Positions 1 to 5,484 of a stretch of DNA of 6,190 bases are shown here, one piece after another. A model generated the notes under the pieces. That model saw only the letters and a list, made by a program, of their open reading frames with translations, was not told the DNA's origin and searched no databases. The stretch comes from Actinomycetota bacterium (GTDB lineage: Bacteria > Actinomycetota > Actinomycetes > S36-B12). Each line of letters begins with the position of its first letter. Position 1 is the stretch's first letter. Made by a program: the position numbers and the translations under genes. Location: the NCBI GenBank assembly GCA_009726075.1, contig WLND01000115.1:1-6190 (forward strand). Reading direction: 5' to 3'.

Positions 1-21
1 CAGCTTCACACTCACCCAAAC

Positions 22-34
22 CCCTTCGAAGGGA
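22..34 (+). promoter_or_regulatory. Ribosome binding site embedded in a 12-bp palindrome
   Basis: GAAGGGA at 28-34 lies 5 nt before the ATG at 40 and is a good Shine-Dalgarno sequence that fixes the start of the binding-protein gene. It forms the right half of a perfect 12-bp palindrome, CCCTTCGAAGGG (22-33). In RNA this could fold into a short 4-bp hairpin around UCGA, which would partly cover the ribosome binding site. As DNA it could be a dyad for a regulator. Neither role is shown, and the promoter lies to the left of the window. Confidence 0.6.
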
Positions 35-39
35 TCCAC

Positions 40-1197
40 ATGATCAACCGCGTCATCCGCGGGCGTGCCTTTGCTGCTGTTGCAGCAGTTGGCGTTGCCT
101 CGCTGACCCTCGCAGCGTGCAGCTCAGGCTCCACGTCGTCCACCGCGTCCTCTGCTCCGGCAGCGACCGCGGCTGCTGGTTCGTCTGCCCCGGCAGCAAC
201 CACTGAGGTCGCCGTCTCGCTCATCACCAAGAACAACACCAACCCGTTCTTCGTCGCCATGCAAGAGGGCGCCAAGAAGTCCGCGGACGAGCTCGGCGTG
301 AGCCTCACGATCGCCGCCGGCAAGGACGACACCGACACCCAGGGCCAGATCACCGCGATCGAGAACGCAGTCGCCCAGGGCCAGAACGGCATCCTCATCA
401 CCCCGGCCGGCCCGGGCGTGAACGATGCCATCAGCGCCGCCCGTGAGGCCGGTCTCTTCGTTATCGCACTCGACACGCCGACCGATCCGGCCGACATCGT
501 CGACATCACCTTCGCGACCGACAACTTCCTTGCCGGCCAGCTCATCGGTGAGTGGACCGCAGGCAAGCTCGATGGCGCCAAGGCTGTCATCGCACGCCTC
601 ATCATCACCGACACCGATGCACTCACCGTCGACTACAAGCGCGACAACGGCTTCCTCAACGGCATGGGCATCGACATCGTCGACGAGAAGGTCATGGGCG
701 ACGAGGCCGAGACCGGCAAGTACACCGCCGGCAAGGGTGGCGACTACGAGATTGCATGTCTCGTCGCGACCGGCGCCAACGAAGAGGGTGGCCAGAAGGG
801 CATGGAAGATTGCCTCGCCAAGAACCCCGACATCAACGTCGTGTACACGATCAATGAGCCCGCAGCCCTCGGCGCCGACGTTGCCCTCAAGGCAGCCGGC
901 AAGACCCCCGGCAAGGATGTCTACATCGTGTCGGTCGACGGCGGCCTCGCCGGCGTCACCGCAGTCAAGGACGGCATCATCGGCGCGACCTCGCAGCAGT
1001 ACCCGCTGCGCATGGCCTCGCTCGGTGTTCAGGCCATCTCTGACATCGTGAAGAACGGCACCAAGCCGGAGAACACCTCGGCCGACGGCACCTTCTTCGA
1101 CACGGGCGTCACCCTGTGCACCGACGATCCCCAGGAGACCGTTGTTTCGGGTCCGCAGGAGTCGGCACAGTACTGCATCGACAACGCCTGGGGCTAA
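40..1197 (+). CDS. frcB: Sugar ABC transporter substrate-binding lipoprotein, FrcB-like
   Basis: This is the extracytoplasmic binding protein of a CUT2-type sugar importer; it captures the sugar outside the membrane and delivers it to the permease encoded next. The 385-aa product starts with basic residues (Arg4, Arg7, Arg9) and a hydrophobic segment ending in the lipobox Leu-Ala-Ala-Cys, so Cys27 should be lipidated. Residues 28-56 form a Ser/Ala/Thr/Pro linker with SSAPAAT occurring twice, at 37-43 and 48-54. From about residue 57 it is a type-1 periplasmic-binding (Peripla_BP_4) fold, with the early NTNPFF motif, the TINEPAA segment, SVDGG, GATSQQYP and FFDTGVTL. These late motifs and the Trp-Gly C-terminus match my memory of rhizobial FrcB. 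The domain also has four cysteines (240, 258, 360, 379). Length is slightly above family norm because of the linker. Known Frc substrates are fructose, mannose and ribose; the true ligand here is not readable. The protein family is near certain, the substrate is not. Confidence 0.93.
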   Translation: MINRVIRGRAFAAVAAVGVASLTLAACSSGSTSSTASSAPAATAAAGSSAPAATTEVAVSLITKNNTNPFFVAMQEGAKKSADELGVSLTIAAGKDDTDTQGQITAIENAVAQGQNGILITPAGPGVNDAISAAREAGLFVIALDTPTDPADIVDITFATDNFLAGQLIGEWTAGKLDGAKAVIARLIITDTDALTVDYKRDNGFLNGMGIDIVDEKVMGDEAETGKYTAGKGGDYEIACLVATGANEEGGQKGMEDCLAKNPDINVVYTINEPAALGADVALKAAGKTPGKDVYIVSVDGGLAGVTAVKDGIIGATSQQYPLRMASLGVQAISDIVKNGTKPENTSADGTFFDTGVTLCTDDPQETVVSGPQESAQYCIDNAWG

Positions 1198-1239
1198 GCC
1201 CAACTCGCGCACTCGTGCGCGTGAAGCGTTGAGCTAGGC

Positions 1240-1276
1240 GACCGGGGTCGCGGGTTTCAGACCCGCGGCCCCGGTC
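1240..1276 (+). terminator. Strong hairpin between binding-protein and permease genes (partial terminator or mRNA stabiliser)
   Basis: The arms 1240-1255 and 1261-1276 pair over 16 bp with a single G-U wobble (1248/1268) and a 5-nt loop TTCAG. The hairpin begins 42 nt after the binding-protein stop and lies inside the presumed operon. No T-tract follows, which is common for actinobacterial terminators but also fits an RNA-stabilising stem. The usual reason for such a stem at this place is to keep binding protein in excess over permease and ATPase, by partial termination or by protecting the upstream mRNA from 3' decay. That role is inferred from position. A weaker 6-bp stem (1206-1211 with 1216-1221) precedes it. 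Confidence 0.65.
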
Positions 1277-1295
1277 TGTCATTCAGGCCGGGGCC
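1267..1295 (+). promoter_or_regulatory. Alternative hairpin sharing an arm with the upstream stem (possible attenuator)
   Basis: Positions 1267-1278 can pair with 1284-1295 over 12 bp (one G-U, 1275/1287) around the 5-nt loop TCATT. Ten of these positions (1267-1276) are also the 3' arm of the 16-bp hairpin at 1240-1276, so the two structures cannot form together. This is the geometry of a terminator/antiterminator switch, but no leader peptide or known ligand or protein site was recognised. The pairing is seen directly; regulation is inference. Confidence 0.4.
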
Positions 1296-1390
1296 CATTG
1301 CCCGGTTCATCCATGACACAAGACAATTCTGATGAATACGAAGACACCGACGTCCGAATGGTGTGAACTTCGGGCACAACGACCAATGAC

Positions 1391-1397
1391 GAGGAGG
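1391..1397 (+). promoter_or_regulatory. Ribosome binding site selecting the GTG start of the permease
   Basis: GAGGAGG is a near-perfect Shine-Dalgarno sequence 7 nt before the GTG at 1405. It supports this GTG over any internal ATG, the first of which lies well inside the membrane domain. Confidence 0.8.
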
Positions 1398-1404
1398 CAG
1401 GCGG

Positions 1405-2436
1405 GTGACTACCCCCACCGCGACGACCGATGCCGAGGCTCTCATCGAGAGCCTCGACCGGAAGAGTGCGCTGCACAAGTTCCATCACGTGCTCCACAAG
1501 TACCCCTGGATCAGCCCCGGACTCGTGCTCCTCGTGGCGATCATCATCTTCGGCCTGCTGAACGAGAGATTCTGGGCAATCTCGAATCTCTCCCTCATCA
1601 CCCAGCAGGTCTCGATCGTCGCGACGCTGGCCATCGCACAGACCCTCGTCATCCTCACAGCAGGCATTGACCTCTCGGTCGGCGCAATTGCTGTCTTCGC
1701 CTCGATGGTCATGGCCAAGACCGCCGCCGAGCAGGGTGTACCCGGCCCGATCGCGCTGCTCTTGGGCCTCATGGTCGGCACCGCTGCTGGAGCCCTGAAT
1801 GGCTTCCTCATCACCCGGCTCCGGCTTCCACCGTTCATCGTCACCCTCGGCACCCTGAGCATCTTTACGGCCATCACGCTCATCTACGCGACCGGTAAGA
1901 CGATCAACGGCAAGTACCTCCCCGACTTCATGCTGATCCTCGGTACCAAGATCCAGATCGGCTCCTTCAAGATCACCTACGGCGTCGTGGTGATGCTCCT
2001 TCTCTACGCGATTTTCGCCTACGTCCTTCGAAACACCGCCTGGGGCAAGCACGTCTACGCGGTCGGCGACGATCCGGCAGCGGCATCCCTCGCGGGCATC
2101 CAGGTGAATCGCGTGCTCTTCAGCGTCTACCTGGTCGGTGGCCTGGTGCTCGCGATTGCGGGCTGGATTGCGATCGGCCGAGTTGGCGCCGCAAGCCCGA
2201 GCATCATCCCTGACGCCAACCTTGAGTCGATCACCGCCGTCGTCATCGGTGGAACGTCCCTGTTCGGCGGTCGAGGCACCATGATCGGCACGCTTATCGG
2301 CGCCATCCTCGTCGGGGTCGTCTCCAACGGCCTCGTCCTCGCCGGCCTCGACCAGGCCTACAAGGTCCTGGCCATCGGCATCCTTGTCATCGTCGCTGTC
2401 GCCCTCGACCAATGGATTCGAAAGGTACGAGCATGA
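1405..2436 (+). CDS. frcC: Sugar ABC transporter permease, FrcC/RbsC-like
   Basis: This is the inner-membrane channel subunit of the importer (BPD_transp_2 family), presumably working as a homodimer with the downstream ATPase. The 343-aa product has a hydrophilic N-terminus of about 33 residues and then some eight to ten hydrophobic segments, the usual topology for this family. Diagnostic motifs are TAGIDLSVGA starting at Thr85, and the late GGRG (288-291) followed by GTLIGA and the NGLVLAG stretch. These are the conserved cytoplasmic-loop and C-terminal signatures of ribose/xylose/fructose permeases. Length is typical. The start is GTG with a strong ribosome binding site. The stop overlaps the ATPase ATG by 4 nt, implying translational coupling. 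The 207-bp gap to the binding-protein gene carries hairpins but no convincing promoter, so I treat the gene as part of the same operon. FrcC is preferred over RbsC because the adjoining ATPase has one domain and looks like FrcA. The substrate remains inferred. Confidence 0.93.
   Translation: MTTPTATTDAEALIESLDRKSALHKFHHVLHKYPWISPGLVLLVAIIIFGLLNERFWAISNLSLITQQVSIVATLAIAQTLVILTAGIDLSVGAIAVFASMVMAKTAAEQGVPGPIALLLGLMVGTAAGALNGFLITRLRLPPFIVTLGTLSIFTAITLIYATGKTINGKYLPDFMLILGTKIQIGSFKITYGVVVMLLLYAIFAYVLRNTAWGKHVYAVGDDPAAASLAGIQVNRVLFSVYLVGGLVLAIAGWIAIGRVGAASPSIIPDANLESITAVVIGGTSLFGGRGTMIGTLIGAILVGVVSNGLVLAGLDQAYKVLAIGILVIVAVALDQWIRKVRA
2420..2425 (+). promoter_or_regulatory. Ribosome binding site deciding the ATPase start
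   Basis: GAAAGG lies 7 nt upstream of the ATG at 2433. An in-frame ATG at 2412 would lengthen the protein by seven residues, but I see no comparable site at the right distance before it. The 2433 start also gives the ATGA stop/start overlap typical of ABC operons, so 2433 is preferred. Confidence 0.6.
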
Positions 2437-3245
2437 CCCTGCAACCAGTCCTCCAGGCCAAGGGCCTCGTCAAGACCTTCGGACGCGTCGTTGGTCTGAA
2501 TTCGGCAGACCTCGAGCTGTACCCAGGCGAGGTGCTCGCCGTCATCGGCGACAACGGGGCCGGCAAGTCAACCCTCATCAAGTGCCTGTCAGGCGCCGAG
2601 ATTCCCGACTCCGGCGAGATGTTCGTCGAGGGCGAGCTGGTGTCGTTCAAGCGTTCGCTCGACGCCCGCGCGTACGGGATCGAGACGGTCTATCAAACCC
2701 TCGCGGTTGCGCCCGCACTCGACATCGCGAGCAATTTGTTCCTCGGTCGCGAAGTCCGATCGAAGGGCATCGCCGGCAAGGTCTTTCGCAAGCTCGATCA
2801 CAACGGCATGCGCACCCTCGCCAAGGAGCAGATGACCAAGCTCGGCATCGGCACCCTTCAGGACATGTCGCAGGCCGTTGAGACGCTCTCCGGAGGTCAA
2901 CGCCAGGCCGTCTCTGTAGCTCGTGCCGAGGCGTTCGGAAGCAAGGTCATCATTCTTGACGAGCCCACGGCCGCCCTCGGTGTCCGCGAGTCCAATCAGG
3001 TGCTGAAGATGATCGAGCTCATGCGTGACCGAGGACTGCCCGTCATCCTCATCAGCCACAACATGCCGCAGGTGTTCTCCGTTGCCGACCGCATCCATGT
3101 GCAGCGGCTCGGAAGCCGAGCGGCCGTCGTCACCCCGAACAGCCACACCATGAATGACGCCGTTGCGATCATGACCGGTGCACTCAAGGTTGACGAGAAC
3201 GATCAGGCGCTATCCCCGGCCCAAGCGATCGCCGACGCCCTGTAG
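2433..3245 (+). CDS. frcA: Sugar ABC transporter ATP-binding protein, single-domain FrcA-like
   Basis: This cytoplasmic ATPase powers the importer. The 270-aa product has one complete nucleotide-binding domain: Walker A GDNGAGKST (39-47), Q-loop Gln88, signature LSGGQ (152-156), Walker B with ILDE ending in catalytic Glu177, a D-loop region reading TAALGVRES, and switch His209. It ends soon after the H-loop with the segments ISHNMPQVF, DRIHVQRLG and a late MTGA, which match what I recall of FrcA. RbsA/XylG-type CUT2 ATPases are tandem two-domain proteins near 500 aa. This one is half that length, with a stop followed by a terminator, so it is a natural one-domain form and not a truncation; two copies should pair in the transporter. 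It is coupled to the permease by a 4-nt overlap. The family is near certain; sugar specificity cannot be read from an ATPase. Confidence 0.94.
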   Translation: MTLQPVLQAKGLVKTFGRVVGLNSADLELYPGEVLAVIGDNGAGKSTLIKCLSGAEIPDSGEMFVEGELVSFKRSLDARAYGIETVYQTLAVAPALDIASNLFLGREVRSKGIAGKVFRKLDHNGMRTLAKEQMTKLGIGTLQDMSQAVETLSGGQRQAVSVARAEAFGSKVIILDEPTAALGVRESNQVLKMIELMRDRGLPVILISHNMPQVFSVADRIHVQRLGSRAAVVTPNSHTMNDAVAIMTGALKVDENDQALSPAQAIADAL

Positions 3246-3270
3246 CGAACGCAACCACCACCGCCCTCCA

Positions 3271-3315
3271 AGACCCGGTCGGTTCATCCACTATCTGGAT
3301 GAATCGACCGGGTCT
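3271..3315 (+). terminator. Rho-independent-type terminator of the importer operon
   Basis: The arms 3271-3290 and 3296-3315 pair over 20 bp with one G-U (3282/3304) and a 5-nt loop CTATC. It starts 25 nt after the ATPase stop. The following bases CTTTGT give only a short T-rich tail, normal for high-GC actinobacteria. It should end most transcripts of the importer genes and separate them from the two dehydrogenase genes downstream. Confidence 0.85.
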
Positions 3316-3381
3316 CTTTGTGGGTCTCGTTGTGGCCCTCTCCTTGGTCATTTGCGCCGGATAGTGGCTCAAACGACCGGG
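3274..3381. repeat. Imperfect inverted repeat: terminator 5' arm copied downstream
   Basis: The reverse complement of 3357-3381 matches 3274-3298 at 21 of 25 positions, including the blocks CCCGGTCG and CCACTATC. The match continues through the terminator loop, so the copy is of arm plus loop. The downstream copy can pair with the 5' arm across a 58-nt loop, competing with the terminator. It has no partner arm of its own next to it, so it looks like half of a duplicated hairpin or a deliberate third arm. Confidence 0.6.
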
Positions 3382-3405
3382 GGCGGGGAGTGGGAGGCTT
3401 TCGGC

Positions 3406-3411
3406 TAGGCT
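3406..3411 (+). promoter_or_regulatory. Possible -10 element for the dehydrogenase gene pair
   Basis: TAGGCT fits the TANNNT form of actinobacterial housekeeping -10 hexamers. It lies downstream of the terminator and about 46 nt before the GTG at 3458, which would give a leader of roughly 40 nt. No recognisable -35 lies at the usual spacing; the upstream sequence is G-rich. Because the operon terminator lies between, a promoter somewhere in 3316-3450 is expected. This hexamer is only the best candidate. Confidence 0.3.
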
Positions 3412-3443
3412 CATTTGAGACGCAGTGCAGGCTTTCACAGGAC

Positions 3444-3449
3444 AGGGGA
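3444..3449 (+). promoter_or_regulatory. Ribosome binding site selecting the GTG start at 3458
   Basis: AGGGGA lies 8 nt before the GTG at 3458. An earlier in-frame GTG at 3425 has no clear site upstream, and the next ATG at 3473 would be too far from this one. The 3458 start is therefore preferred, adding only a few residues before the conserved domain. Confidence 0.55.
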
Positions 3450-3457
3450 CGGTACTC

Positions 3458-4306
3458 GTGGCGCACAACTTCATGAGCACGCTCACGGCATCGTTTGCCA
3501 TGCCGGCCGCCGAGAATCCCACGGTGGCAGTGATGGACGCCGTCTTCGCCCATCACGGCATGAACGCGCGATACCTGAACTGCGAGATCCAGCCCCGGTC
3601 GCTGGGCGATGCGGTCCGCGGAGCCCTCGCCATGGGGTTCGCCGGGTTCAATTGCTCGCTCCCCCACAAGGTCGCTGTCGTCGAGTACCTCGACGAGCTC
3701 GCGCCGTCGGCAGCCATCATCGGCGCCGTCAATTGCGTCGTCATCACCGATGGACGCCTCATCGGGGAGAACACCGATGGCAAGGGCTTCGTCGAGTCAC
3801 TGCGAACGGTTGCCGATCCTGGCGGTCAGCGACTGACCATCTTCGGTGCAGGCGGCGCAGCACGGGCGATCGCCATTGAGTCGGCCCTGGCGGGGGCGGC
3901 GAGCATCACGATCGTGAATACCACCGAGTCCCGGGGTCGCGAGCTCGTCGCGCTCATCAACGAGCACACTCCGGCAGCCGCCGATTTCGTCCTCTGGGAC
4001 CATCGCTACGCGGTACCGGCCACGACGAACATCGTCATCAATGCCACCTCCATCGGGCTCTTTCCCGACATCGAGGCCCGCCTGAATATCGAGCCGGCGA
4101 CCCTGCTGTCGTCGATGGTGGTCGCCGACGTCATTCCGAACCCGCCCAGAACCCTCCTTCTTCAGGACGCCGCGGCGAATGGCTGCACCACCCTTGATGG
4201 CATGGGCATGCTCGTCAATCAAGGTCGCGTCGCGATCAAGCTCTGGACCGGCGTCGACGTCGACGGCCGCATCATGCGCCAGACCCTCGAATCACTGTTC
4301 GCCTAG
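3458..4306 (+). CDS. Shikimate/quinate dehydrogenase-fold oxidoreductase with a divergent substrate pocket
   Basis: This is a 282-aa NAD(P)-dependent dehydrogenase of the AroE fold (about 270-290 aa is usual). Family residues present are NCSLPHK with catalytic Lys71 (65-71), GAVN with Asn92, NTDGKG with catalytic Asp107 (105-110), the Rossmann loop GAGGAAR (130-136), a NATSIGL segment, and Gln255 in the C-terminal MLVNQ motif. Lys71 and Asp107 match the AroE catalytic pair, so it is probably an active enzyme. What differs is the N-terminal substrate loop. In AroE it ends in Ser-x-Ser-Pro, with both serines holding the shikimate carboxylate. Here residues 18-22 read Ala-Glu-Asn-Pro-Thr. The motif after the Rossmann loop is Asn-Thr-Thr where NADP-dependent AroE has Asn-Arg-Thr. 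Substrate and cofactor may therefore differ from biosynthetic AroE. I recall similar AENPT-type paralogues annotated as shikimate dehydrogenase, often outside aromatic biosynthesis clusters. Its neighbours here are a sugar importer and a YahK-like alcohol dehydrogenase, and no aro genes. A catabolic role on a cyclic polyol or sugar acid is inference. Confidence 0.85.
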   Translation: MAHNFMSTLTASFAMPAAENPTVAVMDAVFAHHGMNARYLNCEIQPRSLGDAVRGALAMGFAGFNCSLPHKVAVVEYLDELAPSAAIIGAVNCVVITDGRLIGENTDGKGFVESLRTVADPGGQRLTIFGAGGAARAIAIESALAGAASITIVNTTESRGRELVALINEHTPAAADFVLWDHRYAVPATTNIVINATSIGLFPDIEARLNIEPATLLSSMVVADVIPNPPRTLLLQDAAANGCTTLDGMGMLVNQGRVAIKLWTGVDVDGRIMRQTLESLFA

Positions 4307-4340
4307 ACCCGTCGAGTCCGCTCGGCACACCTCCCACGAT

Positions 4341-4346
4341 AGGAAG
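4341..4346 (+). promoter_or_regulatory. Ribosome binding site of the alcohol dehydrogenase gene
   Basis: AGGAAG lies 5 nt before the ATG at 4352. Only 45 bp separate this ATG from the preceding stop codon, and I see no terminator or convincing promoter there, so the two genes are probably co-transcribed. Confidence 0.65.
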
Positions 4347-4351
4347 CACAG

Positions 4352-5398
4352 ATGGACGTCAACGCGTACGCAGCACCCGCCGCAGGAGCACCGCTCGCAC
4401 CCTTCACCGTGAGGCGGCGGGAGGTGGGTCCCGACGACATCCTCATCGATATCAAGTTCGCCGGCATCTGCCACTCCGATATTCACCAGGCGCGTGAGGA
4501 GTGGGGCGGCGCCATCTTCCCGATGGTCCCGGGCCACGAGATCGCCGGCGTCGTCACCGCGGTCGGCAGCAACGTCACGAAGTTCTCGGTCGGCGACCAT
4601 GCCGGCGTCGGCTGCTTCGTCGACTCCTGCCGTGAGTGCGACAACTGCAAGGCCGGTCTCGAGCAGTACTGCGTCGGGCACATGGTCGTCACCTACAACA
4701 GCACCGAGGCCGACAAGGTCTCGCCCACCTACGGCGGCTACTCAACCCACATCGTCGTCGACCAGGGCTACGCGCTGCGCATCCCCGACGGCCTCGCCCT
4801 CGACATCGCAGCACCGCTGCTCTGCGCGGGCATCACCCTGTACTCGCCGCTACGCCACTGGAACGCGGGCCCGGGCACCAAGGTCGGCATCATGGGCCTC
4901 GGCGGCCTCGGGCACATGGGCGTGAAGATCGCGCATGCGATGGGTGCCGATGTCACCTTGATCAGCCACTCCCCCGGCAAGGAGGACGACGCCCGACGCC
5001 TCGGCGCAGACCACTTCCTGCTCTCGAGCGATAAGGCAGCGATGTCGGCCGCACGCAATTCGATGGACCTCATCGTCAACACCGTCTCAGCCGATATCGA
5101 CCTCAACCGACCGATGTCGCTCCTGGGCCTGAATGGCACCATGTGCATCGTCGGGCTGCCGGAGAAGCCACTGTCGGTCGGAGCCTTCACCCTCACCGGT
5201 CAGCGGCGATCCATTGCCGGTTCGAATATCGGCGGCATTCGCGAGACCCAGGAGATGCTCGACTTCTGCGCCGAGCACGGCTTCGGCAGCGATGTTGAGG
5301 TGATCGCAGTTCAGCAGGTGAACGAGGCTTGGGACCGCGTCGTGAACAGCGACGTCCGCTACCGATTCGTGATCGACATCGCCTCGCTCAACGATTAG
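4352..5398 (+). CDS. yahK: Zinc-dependent NAD(P) alcohol dehydrogenase / aldehyde reductase, YahK/CAD type
   Basis: This is a 348-aa medium-chain dehydrogenase of the cinnamyl-alcohol-dehydrogenase group, which interconverts alcohols and aldehydes in the cytoplasm. Catalytic-zinc residues are visible: Cys40 in GICHSD, His62-Glu63 in GHE, and Cys158 in LLCAGIT. The structural-zinc set is Cys93, Cys96, Cys99 and Cys107. The dinucleotide-binding loop is GLGGLGH (182-188). The sequence follows E. coli YahK closely as I remember it, including YSPLRHW, the segment ETQEMLDFCAEHG and the C-terminal VRYRFVID. YahK prefers NADPH and reduces a broad range of aldehydes. The SHSPGK stretch after the second beta strand is compatible with NADP(H), but this is inferred. 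Length is normal and nothing is missing. It lies 45 bp after the AroE-like gene, which suggests a two-gene transcript in which both enzymes act on related metabolites or one supplies redox balance. The physiological substrate is unknown. Confidence 0.93.
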   Translation: MDVNAYAAPAAGAPLAPFTVRRREVGPDDILIDIKFAGICHSDIHQAREEWGGAIFPMVPGHEIAGVVTAVGSNVTKFSVGDHAGVGCFVDSCRECDNCKAGLEQYCVGHMVVTYNSTEADKVSPTYGGYSTHIVVDQGYALRIPDGLALDIAAPLLCAGITLYSPLRHWNAGPGTKVGIMGLGGLGHMGVKIAHAMGADVTLISHSPGKEDDARRLGADHFLLSSDKAAMSAARNSMDLIVNTVSADIDLNRPMSLLGLNGTMCIVGLPEKPLSVGAFTLTGQRRSIAGSNIGGIRETQEMLDFCAEHGFGSDVEVIAVQQVNEAWDRVVNSDVRYRFVIDIASLND

Positions 5399-5435
5399 AC
5401 CCCGCGGTGCCACATTCATGGGCTCCACGCACGTA

Positions 5436-5473
5436 ACGAAGGGGCGGGTCGCAACTGCGACCCGCCCCTTCGT
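5436..5473. terminator. Bidirectional terminator between convergent genes
   Basis: The arms 5436-5452 and 5457-5473 pair perfectly over 17 bp around the 4-nt loop AACT. The hairpin starts 37 nt after the dehydrogenase stop and ends 11 nt beyond the stop of the minus-strand permease. Being symmetrical and placed between converging genes, it most likely ends transcription from both sides. There is no long T-tract on either strand. Confidence 0.85.
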
Positions 5474-5484
5474 CATCTCCTGAC

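Noticed and set aside
124..1212. Long open frame on the minus strand opposite the binding-protein gene (362 codons)
   Set aside because: It is antisense to a clearly conserved gene, its predicted protein is low-complexity Gly/Asp/Arg/Val-rich with no recognisable domain, and such frames are routine in high-GC DNA.
1298..1327. Possible promoter before the permease (TTGCCC ... GACAAT, 18-bp spacing)
   Set aside because: The -10 match is poor and G/C-biased chance matches are frequent. An internal promoter cannot be excluded but is not supported.
1352..1375. 7-bp stem (1352-1358 with 1369-1375) just before the permease ribosome binding site
   Set aside because: It includes a wobble pair and a 10-nt loop, is weak, and is of a size expected by chance in this base composition.
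1279..2412. Long open frame on the minus strand opposite the permease gene (377 codons)
   Set aside because: The product is rich in Asp, Glu, Arg and Gly with no fold signature. It is the mirror of hydrophobic codons on the other strand and not a gene.
1304..3290. GGTTCATCCA shared by both intergenic regions (1304-1313 and 3281-3290)
   Set aside because: A shared 10-mer is expected many times by chance in 6 kb, and the second copy is explained as part of the terminator stem.
3425..3457. Earlier GTG start for the AroE-like gene at 3425
   Set aside because: There is no ribosome binding site before it, it would place the AGGGGA motif inside the gene, and the added residues do not resemble the family's N-terminus.
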